Shown: positions 8,753 to 15,068 of the stretch, piece after piece
How the letters are laid out: each line of letters starts with the position of its first letter
Numbering within the stretch: the first letter of the stretch is position 1
Origin: a candidate division CSSED10-310 bacterium
GTDB taxonomy: Bacteria > CSSED10-310 > JAFGJC01
Assembly (NCBI GenBank): GCA_016929305.1
Contig: JAFGJC010000062.1
Location: 1 to 15,068, forward strand
DNA: 15,068 bases
Direction of reading: 5' to 3'
The notes under the pieces: model-generated
The model's database searches: none
The model's input: the letters and a program-made list of their open reading frames with translations, nothing else
What the model was told of the DNA's origin: nothing
Translations under genes and position numbers: made by a program

Positions 8753-9478
8753 ATGAAGTCTATAGTGTATGGGAGAAACTGTGCATTATTAATGTTATTT
8801 ACCGCTTTGGGATGGACATTTATGGCATTGATCGGTTGCGTCAATCCAACACTTGTTCAAACATTGGTTGTGGATGTAGAAAAGCTTAAACAGGAAAATG
8901 AATCTTTAAAAACGGACATGTCTGCTTTAAAGGATGATGTTGATCAGCTGAATTCAGAAATGGAAAAAATAAAACAGCCGGAAGCGGTAAACAAACCGGA
9001 CACATTAGCGGATGTCACACCCGAGATGGTACTTCCAACTCCTTCACCTCCGCCAGCACCTGAAGTGGATAACGCAGAGATGTATTATACGCAAGGGCAA
9101 AATTATTATCATTCTGGACAATTCAGAGAAGCTGCATCAGCGTTTGAGAAAGTTGTTGTTTTAAGTATCGCTGATCCGGAGTTGGCTTCCCGCGGATATT
9201 ATTGGCTGGGTGAATGCTATTATGCCCAGAACTCCTTTGATCGAGCGTTAGAATTCTTTCAAAAGGTATTCAATAACTATGGCAATGAATCTAAAGCACC
9301 GGATGCTTTACTGAAAATAGGCTTTACATATTGTGAATTGAAAGCATATAATAAGGCAGTGCAAGTATTGGAGGAATTTTTACGAAGGTTTCCGAATCAT
9401 CGAGCCGTATCTTTAGCTGAAGGCAAGATTTCGGAGATAAAGAACCTTCAACATGGGGAGCCGATTCAACCCGATTAA
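8753..9478 (+). CDS. CpoB/YbgF-like coiled-coil TPR lipoprotein
   Basis: The 241-residue product has a hydrophobic N-terminus ending in a lipobox, L26-I27-G28-C29, with V30 at +2, which favours the outer membrane. A coiled coil (about 39-74) and a proline-rich linker (about 75-105) follow, then three TPR units (about 109-142, 146-179, 183-216) with sequences such as AMYYTQG-like AEMYYTQGQNYYHSG and YYWLGECYYAQNSFDRALEFFQKV. This is the plan of CpoB/YbgF, which in other bacteria links the Tol-Pal machine to peptidoglycan synthesis. CpoB is normally a soluble periplasmic protein encoded beside tolQRAB-pal; here it looks lipidated and no tol or pal gene is near. I therefore assign only the family. 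The ATG has a weak AGGG 10 nt upstream. A 17 nt gap separates it from the LysM gene, so the two are very probably co-transcribed. Confidence 0.85.
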   Translation: MKSIVYGRNCALLMLFTALGWTFMALIGCVNPTLVQTLVVDVEKLKQENESLKTDMSALKDDVDQLNSEMEKIKQPEAVNKPDTLADVTPEMVLPTPSPPPAPEVDNAEMYYTQGQNYYHSGQFREAASAFEKVVVLSIADPELASRGYYWLGECYYAQNSFDRALEFFQKVFNNYGNESKAPDALLKIGFTYCELKAYNKAVQVLEEFLRRFPNHRAVSLAEGKISEIKNLQHGEPIQPD

Positions 9479-9495
9479 TGTAAGGAGAGCCGGCG

Positions 9496-10647
9496 ATGAA
9501 GCTTTTTAAAAGTATTACATTGGTTCTGCTGGGGATAGCTGTGGTGGGGTTGATTGCAGTCGAGTCCAATTGGGTTCATGCCAAATCCTGGACATACGAC
9601 GGCGTCGAGTACAAACTTCCACGGCCTATGGAAGAAATTCAGATACCCGAAAATTTACCTGAATACCACGATGTTGTTCCCGGAGATTGTCTATGGTTCA
9701 TTTCAAAGCAATATCTGAATGATCCATTTCTGTGGCCACTGATCTGGGAGGAAAATCTTGATACTATTCAAAACCCGCACTTGATTTTTCCCGGACAGAA
9801 GGTGAAATTGCCAGGTGGAACTATCGTTACAACAGGTGAGGTCATAACACCCATTTCGACAGAACCATCCGAAGCAACAGAATTGGACCAGGAGGCGGAA
9901 TTTGCAGAGGAACTCACTGATGAAGCATCTCAAAAACGAATCAAACCCTACCCTGTAACTTCCGAAACAAACATCATCGCTTCTGGATATATTGCAAAAG
10001 ACATAAAAGAAGGACCAAAAGTTGTTGGTGCGAATACGGAATCCTTTGATCTTTCATCGCGGGATATTGTTTATCTTGACGGTGGCAGCGATAAAGGATT
10101 GGAACCTGACCAGGATTTATTCGTTTTACGGAAAATGCACAAAGTTGTGCATCCGATTACAGGGAAAAATCTTGGATGGATGATTCATGTTGTGGCAGAG
10201 GCAAAAACACTGTGTATTAACGATGATAATGCTTCGGCTATTTTAGGCACCAGCTATCATCCGGTTCTGAGAGGTGACTTTGTTGTTCCCAAAGAGGAAA
10301 TCCCAATACCCGTCACTCTCGGTTCACCGTCAACAGATCCCTGCAATCCCTCTACAAAACAACTTCCCGGGACAATTGTTGACGCTTTTATTGGCGGACC
10401 GGAATTTTCTGATGCAGTCGTATTGGCGAAAAATGACATCGCGTATATTGACCTTGGGAAAGCGGACGGTGTAGCTCCCGGAGATTATTTCACCATTTTC
10501 AAACGAAATCTTGGCGACGCCAATCTACCTCGCTACGTATCCGGAGAAGCGATGGTAGTAAAAGTTGCTGAAACAACATCCACAGTTGTTATCACTCAAA
10601 GTCAAACCGCGATTTTTATCGGTGATCAGATCGAACTAAAACAGTAA
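9496..10647 (+). CDS. Secreted LysM-domain protein with duplicated C-terminal domain
   Basis: The 383-residue product has a signal peptide (about 1-29, hydrophobic core 7-22, likely cleavage after WVHA). A LysM domain lies at about 57-106, with the typical VVPGDCLWFISKQYL, WPLIWEENLD and IFPGQKVKLP. An acidic linker follows (about 120-150). The C-terminal part holds two similar units. Unit A is at about 189-266 and unit B at about 313-382. DIVYLDGGSDKGLEPDQDLFVL aligns with DIAYIDLGKADGVAPGDYFTIF, with later matches AEAKT/AETTS and GDFVVPK/GDQIELK. The units resemble the beta-rich C-terminal domain of flagellar protein FlgT, but that is a remote guess. It should bind peptidoglycan in the periplasm. 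AAGGAG at 9482-9487, 8 nt before the ATG, supports the start. It is the second gene of the lipoprotein operon and is followed by a strong terminator. Confidence 0.88.
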   Translation: MKLFKSITLVLLGIAVVGLIAVESNWVHAKSWTYDGVEYKLPRPMEEIQIPENLPEYHDVVPGDCLWFISKQYLNDPFLWPLIWEENLDTIQNPHLIFPGQKVKLPGGTIVTTGEVITPISTEPSEATELDQEAEFAEELTDEASQKRIKPYPVTSETNIIASGYIAKDIKEGPKVVGANTESFDLSSRDIVYLDGGSDKGLEPDQDLFVLRKMHKVVHPITGKNLGWMIHVVAEAKTLCINDDNASAILGTSYHPVLRGDFVVPKEEIPIPVTLGSPSTDPCNPSTKQLPGTIVDAFIGGPEFSDAVVLAKNDIAYIDLGKADGVAPGDYFTIFKRNLGDANLPRYVSGEAMVVKVAETTSTVVITQSQTAIFIGDQIELKQ

Positions 10648-10664
10648 ATTTAAATTTTTGTAGG

Positions 10665-10702
10665 CGGGAAGGAACCGGTGGTGGTTCCTTCCCGTTTTTT
10701 TT
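10665..10702 (+). terminator. Intrinsic terminator after the LysM gene
   Basis: A perfect 12 bp stem, CGGGAAGGAACC (10665-10676) and GGTTCCTTCCCG (10683-10694), encloses a 6 nt loop, GGTGGT. It is followed at once by eight T residues (10695-10702). The T-run is only on the plus strand, so it ends transcription of the lipoprotein-LysM unit. It lies 18 bp before the dprA ATG. Confidence 0.95.
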
Positions 10703-10720
10703 ACTATATTGAAAAATAAG

Positions 10721-11845
10721 ATGAGTAGGGATTTTTCTAATAAGTGTGATCGTACCCGCAAATGGATAGCACTGACCTTATGGGAAGGGTTTAAATTCAG
10801 AATATTTAAGCAGCTTACAGATACTCTCGCAGACCCACTGGTCATTTTCGACGACCCATCGATTCTCAACAAATTTGCAAAATTAAATTCAAAATCATTT
10901 AGTACGGATGATCTTCTTGAAAAAGCGGAAATTATATGCAACCTCTCCCGCTCAAAAGGATTTGGGATCCTCACATTTGACAATGAAGAATACCCCAGAC
11001 TGTTAAAAACGATTTCCTCTCCACCGCCGGTTCTTTTCTTTAGAGGCAATGAAAAATTTTTAAATATGCCCGCCATTGCAGTTGTTGGAACCCGTAATCC
11101 AACCCCTTATGGATTGGATGTCACTCGTGAACTCGTGCATCAATTAACGGATCACGGTGTGGTGGTAGTGAGTGGCCTAGCTTTAGGTATTGATGCATTA
11201 GCTCATGCCATTTCGATAGAAAAAGGAGGAAACACGATAGCTGTGCTCGGTTGTGGTCTTGATCAAAAATATCCGGTCAGCAATCAGCAAATCCGATCAA
11301 ACATCGAAAAAAAAGGATTGGTTATTACTGAATTTGATTGGGGGACGCCACCTAGACCTGGACAATATCCCCAAAGAAATAGAATTATTAGTGGAATTTC
11401 ATTAGGCGTCGTCATTGTCGAAGCCAGAAAAACCAGCGGTGCTTTGATTACAATCAACCATGCTTTAGATCAGGGAAGAGAGGTTTTTGCAGTTCCTGGA
11501 CCGATAACTTCCCCTGCAAGTCAAGGACCTCTGATGCTTATCCAACAGGGGGCAACACCCTTGCTAAATGTTCGTGATATTTTTGATCAATTGCCATCAT
11601 TAGGCTTTCCAAAGCCGAATACGAACAAAATAGCACTTTCCGATAAACACTCTGCAATCCATATTGAACCCCAGTTCGAGCGGATCTGGGAATTAATTTC
11701 TGATCAGGCAGTTGCTGTTGACGATTTGATTGCAAAATCCGGCTTGCCCGCTCATCAAGTACAAACTGGTCTTTTAGAATTGGAACTGAAAGGGTATATT
11801 AAGTGTCTTCCCGGCAACTGCGTACGGCGCAGTACCGAATTTTAA
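10721..11845 (+). CDS. dprA: DNA-processing protein DprA (Smf)
   Basis: DprA protects incoming single-stranded DNA and loads RecA on it during natural transformation. From the ATG at 10721 the protein has 374 residues. The Rossmann-like core starts near residue 105 and holds GTRNPT (about 123-128), SGLALGID (151-158), GCGLDQKYP (177-185), YPQRNRIISG (216-225), EARKTSGA (234-241) and PGPITSPASQG (259-269). A winged-helix domain occupies about 318-368 (VDDLIAKSGLP, LLELELKGYI). A TTG at 10709 would add four residues. Neither start has a good Shine-Dalgarno, and no later start preserves the N-terminal helix (RKWIALTLWEGF). The gene begins 18 bp after an intrinsic terminator, so its promoter position is unclear. 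topA follows after 21 nt, a pairing (dprA-topA) seen in many bacteria. Confidence 0.96.
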   Translation: MSRDFSNKCDRTRKWIALTLWEGFKFRIFKQLTDTLADPLVIFDDPSILNKFAKLNSKSFSTDDLLEKAEIICNLSRSKGFGILTFDNEEYPRLLKTISSPPPVLFFRGNEKFLNMPAIAVVGTRNPTPYGLDVTRELVHQLTDHGVVVVSGLALGIDALAHAISIEKGGNTIAVLGCGLDQKYPVSNQQIRSNIEKKGLVITEFDWGTPPRPGQYPQRNRIISGISLGVVIVEARKTSGALITINHALDQGREVFAVPGPITSPASQGPLMLIQQGATPLLNVRDIFDQLPSLGFPKPNTNKIALSDKHSAIHIEPQFERIWELISDQAVAVDDLIAKSGLPAHQVQTGLLELELKGYIKCLPGNCVRRSTEF

Positions 11846-11866
11846 TCATAACTATGGACAAATATC

Positions 11867-14191
11867 ATGGGTAAGAAAATAATTATCGTAGAATCTCCCG
11901 CCAAAGCAAGAACGATTAACAATATCTTAAAGAACGAATATCAAGTGATGAGCTCGGTAGGTCATATTCGTGATTTGCCCAAAACACGGTTTGGCGTGGA
12001 CATTGATAATAACTATCAACCGGAATATGTCACAATATCCGGCAAACAAAAAATTGTTGAGCAACTAAAAAGGGCGGCTAAAAATGCTGATATGATTTTT
12101 CTAGCGGCGGATCCAGACAGGGAAGGAGAAGCCATTTGTTGGCATTTGATGCATTATTTAAAAGAAATCAATTGTCATGTTCATCGAATTCTTTATTTTG
12201 AGATAACGCCTTCGGCGATTAAAAAAAGCCTTAGCTCACCGGAGTCTTTAAATCTTGCGAAAATTAATGCTCAGCAAGCCAGACGTGTCTTGGATAGAAT
12301 AGTCGGATACCGTTTAAGTCCATTGCTTTGGAAAAAAGTCAAGCGAGGATTATCTGCGGGAAGAGTTCAGTCGGTTGCCCTGAAAATAATTTGTGACAGA
12401 GAACGAGAGATTCAGTCGTTTGTTCCTATAGAATATTGGACTCTCACGGCTAAGTTAGCCAGCTCTTCACCTCCGGATTTTTATGCATATTATTATGGTT
12501 CCCAAGGTAAAAAGAGAAAACTTTCTGACGAAGATCAAACCTTAACAGTGCTTTCCGAAATCAAAGATACTCCTTTTATTGTGCAGGCTATATCATCCAG
12601 AAAAGTCTATCGTAATCCTCCGCCACCATTCATAACGAGCACGTTACAGCAGGAAGCCGCAAAGCGTTTTCGCTTCCCTGCAAAAAAAACAATGCGAATA
12701 GCGCAAGCTCTTTATGAAGGAAAGGCAATGACAGGATCCGATGTACATGGTTTGATAACCTATATGAGAACTGACTCACCGAGAGTGAGTTCGGAAGCGC
12801 AGGAATCAGCGAAACTCCTGGTAAGTGAGCGGTTCGGAAAAGAATATTTGCCAGCCAAACCTCCTGTCTATAAAGCAAAAAAAAGTGCTCAGGAAGCACA
12901 CGAAGCCATACGCCCAACCGATATTGATCTGTCTCCGGAAAAAGCTGCGGAGTTTTTAAAAGGAGAAGATCTAAAATTGTATACTCTTATTTGGGAAAGA
13001 TTTATTGCGAGTCAGATGGCATCTGCTCACCTCAGCGTCACAACCGTAAAAATATATTGCGGCGCAAAGCAACAGCATGAATTTCGGGCATCCGGAACTG
13101 AAGTGATTTTTAAAGGATTCTGGCAGTTAACCGGCAACCCACTCAAAATAAAAAACAACCTTTCCGATACCGAGGAGAGTGATGGATCAGACAACAGTCA
13201 GATTCTTCCAAAGTTAAATTCAAGTGAAACTCTTAAATGTCTTGGTCTGGATAGCGAACAAAAATTTACCAAACCTCCATCACGATTCTCGGAAGCATCT
13301 CTCGTTAAAGAACTAGAAACACAGGGCATAGGGCGTCCAAGTACTTATGCCGCCATAATGACGACAATACGTGATCACAATTATGTACATATCATCGACA
13401 GAAAATTTGTCCCGACGGATTTGGGGTTTTGTATTACGGATCTATTGACGGAATATTTCCCCAATATAATGTCTGTAAAATTCACTGCTGATCTGGAGAC
13501 GCGTCTTGATGGAATAGAGAAAGAGAATTCTGAATGGACTAGCATCGTAGATCAATTCTACAGATCTTTTTCGGAGAATTTGAGGAAAGCCGAAAAGAGT
13601 GTAGAGAAAATAAAACCCAAATCTACGATTGTTGAAGGATATGTGTGTCCGGATTGCGGTGGCGAAATGGTTATCCGCTGGGGAAAAAAAGGCAGATTCC
13701 TCTCCTGTGCATCATTTCCGGATTGCAAAGGGATCCTTCCATTTCCTGAAGCAGGCAAAAATGTTGAGAAGACAAAACACAAAGGATTTTTAACCTCCGC
13801 TAAATGTCCGGATTGTGGAGCGTTATTAGTGTTAAAATCTGGACGTTTTGGCAGGTTTCTCGCATGTCAGAATTTTCCGAAATGCAAAGGAAAGGGACCA
13901 AAACCCGAAGGAAAACCTTGTCCTGTGGATTCCTGTGACGGTGTTCTTGTCCAAAAGCGTGGAAAAAGTCGAAGATCATTTTATGGATGTTCGAATTACC
14001 CAACCTGCCGGTTTACTTTTCAAGGCGTATTGATTCCAGTGGCATGTAAAGCGTGCGGTTTTGATTATATGAGTTCTAGTGCTCGAAAATTAGATTCAAC
14101 CGTAATCTGTCCCCGGTGTAATTTTAACGAAGAATTGTCGAGTATTGATGAAAATCGAAAGAGCGATACAGAGATTTCTGACATATCTTGA
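11867..14191 (+). CDS. topA: DNA topoisomerase I (type IA)
   Basis: TopA relaxes negative supercoils through a 5'-phosphotyrosine intermediate. The 774-residue protein has an N-terminal TOPRIM domain with E9 (IIIVESPAKA) and the D82-x-D84-x-E86 acidic triad (DPDREGEA). The active-site tyrosine is Y299 in LITYMRTDSPRVS, and the C-terminal part of the core contains TQGIGRPSTYA (485-495). The C-terminus carries four tetracysteine zinc ribbons: C594/C597/C614/C620, C647/C650/C667/C673, C685/C690/C708/C714 and C727/C730/C748/C751. The first three are standard topoisomerase repeats. The fourth is a simple CxxC...CxxC ribbon. All catalytic residues are present. TGGA about 9 nt before the ATG is a modest ribosome binding site. 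The last 44 nt overlap the recombinase gene in another frame. Confidence 0.98.
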   Translation: MGKKIIIVESPAKARTINNILKNEYQVMSSVGHIRDLPKTRFGVDIDNNYQPEYVTISGKQKIVEQLKRAAKNADMIFLAADPDREGEAICWHLMHYLKEINCHVHRILYFEITPSAIKKSLSSPESLNLAKINAQQARRVLDRIVGYRLSPLLWKKVKRGLSAGRVQSVALKIICDREREIQSFVPIEYWTLTAKLASSSPPDFYAYYYGSQGKKRKLSDEDQTLTVLSEIKDTPFIVQAISSRKVYRNPPPPFITSTLQQEAAKRFRFPAKKTMRIAQALYEGKAMTGSDVHGLITYMRTDSPRVSSEAQESAKLLVSERFGKEYLPAKPPVYKAKKSAQEAHEAIRPTDIDLSPEKAAEFLKGEDLKLYTLIWERFIASQMASAHLSVTTVKIYCGAKQQHEFRASGTEVIFKGFWQLTGNPLKIKNNLSDTEESDGSDNSQILPKLNSSETLKCLGLDSEQKFTKPPSRFSEASLVKELETQGIGRPSTYAAIMTTIRDHNYVHIIDRKFVPTDLGFCITDLLTEYFPNIMSVKFTADLETRLDGIEKENSEWTSIVDQFYRSFSENLRKAEKSVEKIKPKSTIVEGYVCPDCGGEMVIRWGKKGRFLSCASFPDCKGILPFPEAGKNVEKTKHKGFLTSAKCPDCGALLVLKSGRFGRFLACQNFPKCKGKGPKPEGKPCPVDSCDGVLVQKRGKSRRSFYGCSNYPTCRFTFQGVLIPVACKACGFDYMSSSARKLDSTVICPRCNFNEELSSIDENRKSDTEISDIS

Positions 14192-15068
14192 TCTTGAACA
14201 AAACGCTTCGGATAATACGCTCCGTGCATATAATCGGGATATTGAAGAATTCTCGTTTTTCATGCGCCGCACGGGGCAGGGTTTGGACTCAGCAGGTGAT
14301 GTCAGCATTGAAACAATTGATCGAACCGCCGTGCGAGCCTTTCTTGGCTATTTGCATTTCCAAAAAAAAGCCAGGTCAACAATTGAAAGGAAACTAGCAG
14401 CTTTGCGGAGTTTTTTTCATTATCTCAAGCAAACAGGCTTGCTATCAGAAAACCCTGTCAAACATATTCTTATGCCAAGAAAGCAAAGAAAGTTGCCTGT
14501 TTTTCTCACAATTGATGAAACAGAACGATTACTCGAATCTCCTCAACCAATAAATGAACTCAAACTGGTCAGGAATCTGGCAATCGCGGAAATGTTGTAT
14601 GGAACAGGAGTGCGCGTTTCCGAATTGGTAGGACTGAATCTAAGTGATGTTGATTTTGAAATGGAGGAAATCCGTGTTTTGGGAAAAGGGGGAAAAGAAC
14701 GTTTGATACCCGTCACCAAACCCGCTTTGGGGATTCTGAGAAAATATCTGGAGATACTTCGATCTTCAGTCCGGGTAGCTTCAGAGCAGGGAGCTCACCC
14801 ATTATTTGTGAATTTGAAGGGCGGCAGACTGACGGATAGAAGTGTTCGAAGAATATTAAAATCCCTTGGTATTGATCAGGGATTGAAAAAAAATATTCAT
14901 CCTCATCAGCTTCGACACAGTTATGCAACCCATTTATTGGATTCAGGTGCGGATTTACGGGCTATCCAAGAATTACTGGGGCATGCAGGTCTTGCTACAA
15001 CTCAAAAATACACTCATGTCAGTTTAGAAAGGTTATTAAAAATATATTATGACAAACATCCAAAAGCC
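14148..15068 (+). CDS. xerC: Site-specific tyrosine recombinase XerC, cut by window edge near its C-terminus
   Basis: XerC and XerD resolve chromosome dimers at dif. The 307 codons in the window (the family is about 295-310) contain an N-terminal core-binding domain (about 1-95; FLTYLDLEQNAS, TIERKLAALRSFFHYL) and the full catalytic domain. All active-site residues are present: R156 (GTGVRVSEL), K180 (GKGGKER), H253 and R256 (HQLRH), H279 (LLGHA) and Y288 (QKYTH). The H-to-Y spacing of 9 matches E. coli XerC. The stop codon lies beyond the edge. I chose the ATG at 14148, inside the end of topA (44 nt overlap in the +1 frame), because the next ATG (codon 39) would remove part of the DNA-binding domain; the Shine-Dalgarno is weak. 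Its place after topA favours XerC over XerD, but sequence alone leaves XerD possible. In Bacillus and many relatives trmFO lies between topA and xerC; here it is absent. Confidence 0.93.
   Translation, partial: MKIERAIQRFLTYLDLEQNASDNTLRAYNRDIEEFSFFMRRTGQGLDSAGDVSIETIDRTAVRAFLGYLHFQKKARSTIERKLAALRSFFHYLKQTGLLSENPVKHILMPRKQRKLPVFLTIDETERLLESPQPINELKLVRNLAIAEMLYGTGVRVSELVGLNLSDVDFEMEEIRVLGKGGKERLIPVTKPALGILRKYLEILRSSVRVASEQGAHPLFVNLKGGRLTDRSVRRILKSLGIDQGLKKNIHPHQLRHSYATHLLDSGADLRAIQELLGHAGLATTQKYTHVSLERLLKIYYDKHPKA

Noticed and set aside
10636..11076. 146-codon minus-strand frame opposite the LysM end and dprA
   Set aside because: It spans a strong plus-strand terminator and the well-supported dprA N-terminal region, and its translation shows no recognisable domain.
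14188..14397. 69-codon plus-strand frame directly after topA
   Set aside because: It overlaps the xerC reading frame, which encodes conserved recombinase sequence through the same bases.
1..15068. Mobile elements, CRISPR arrays, toxin-antitoxin or phage-defence genes
   Set aside because: No tandem spaced repeats, transposase motifs, terminal inverted repeats or tRNA-like folds were seen. The only recombinase has the XerC sequence and the topA-linked context of a housekeeping gene.

Overview
This 15 kb window is chromosomal DNA from a Gram-negative-type bacterium of moderately low GC content. The envelope evidence is a lipoprotein signal with a periplasmic TPR domain and a secreted LysM protein. 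I cannot name the species. The gene content (an ECF sigma factor with a TPR anti-sigma-like partner, an FHA-GAF-cyclase, and a LysM-dprA-topA-xerC order) would fit a deep-branching or uncultured lineage, but that placement is inference. I see no insertion sequence, prophage, tRNA, rRNA or CRISPR array, and nothing that looks recently acquired.

Left arm, all on the minus strand. In transcription order it holds an ECF-type sigma factor (8596-7991) overlapping by ATGA a protein with an anti-sigma zinc motif and about seven TPRs (7994-6330). After a 138 bp gap with a possible promoter come the chromosome-condensing ATPase SMC (6191-2613), a class III adenylyl cyclase with FHA and GAF domains joined to smc by a TAATG stop/start overlap (2613-1048), and GMP synthase guaA (from a TTG at 1016 behind a perfect AGGAGG, running off the left edge).

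Right arm, all on the plus strand. It starts with a two-gene envelope unit: a CpoB/YbgF-like coiled-coil TPR lipoprotein (8753-9478) and a LysM protein with a duplicated C-terminal domain (9496-10647). A strong intrinsic terminator (10665-10702) closes this unit. Genome-maintenance genes follow: dprA (10721-11845), topA (11867-14191) and a tyrosine recombinase of the XerC family (from 14148, overlapping topA by 44 nt and cut by the right edge after 307 codons).

How it may fit together. The two arms diverge from a 156 bp region (8597-8752) that must hold the promoters of both the sigma/anti-sigma pair and the envelope pair. The best candidate for an uncharacterised system is therefore a cytoplasmic TPR-sensing ECF sigma switch facing a LysM/TPR-lipoprotein envelope operon. 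The second candidate is the coupling of a phosphopeptide-binding adenylyl cyclase to smc and guaA. Most of the remaining genes are conserved housekeeping functions with all key residues intact.
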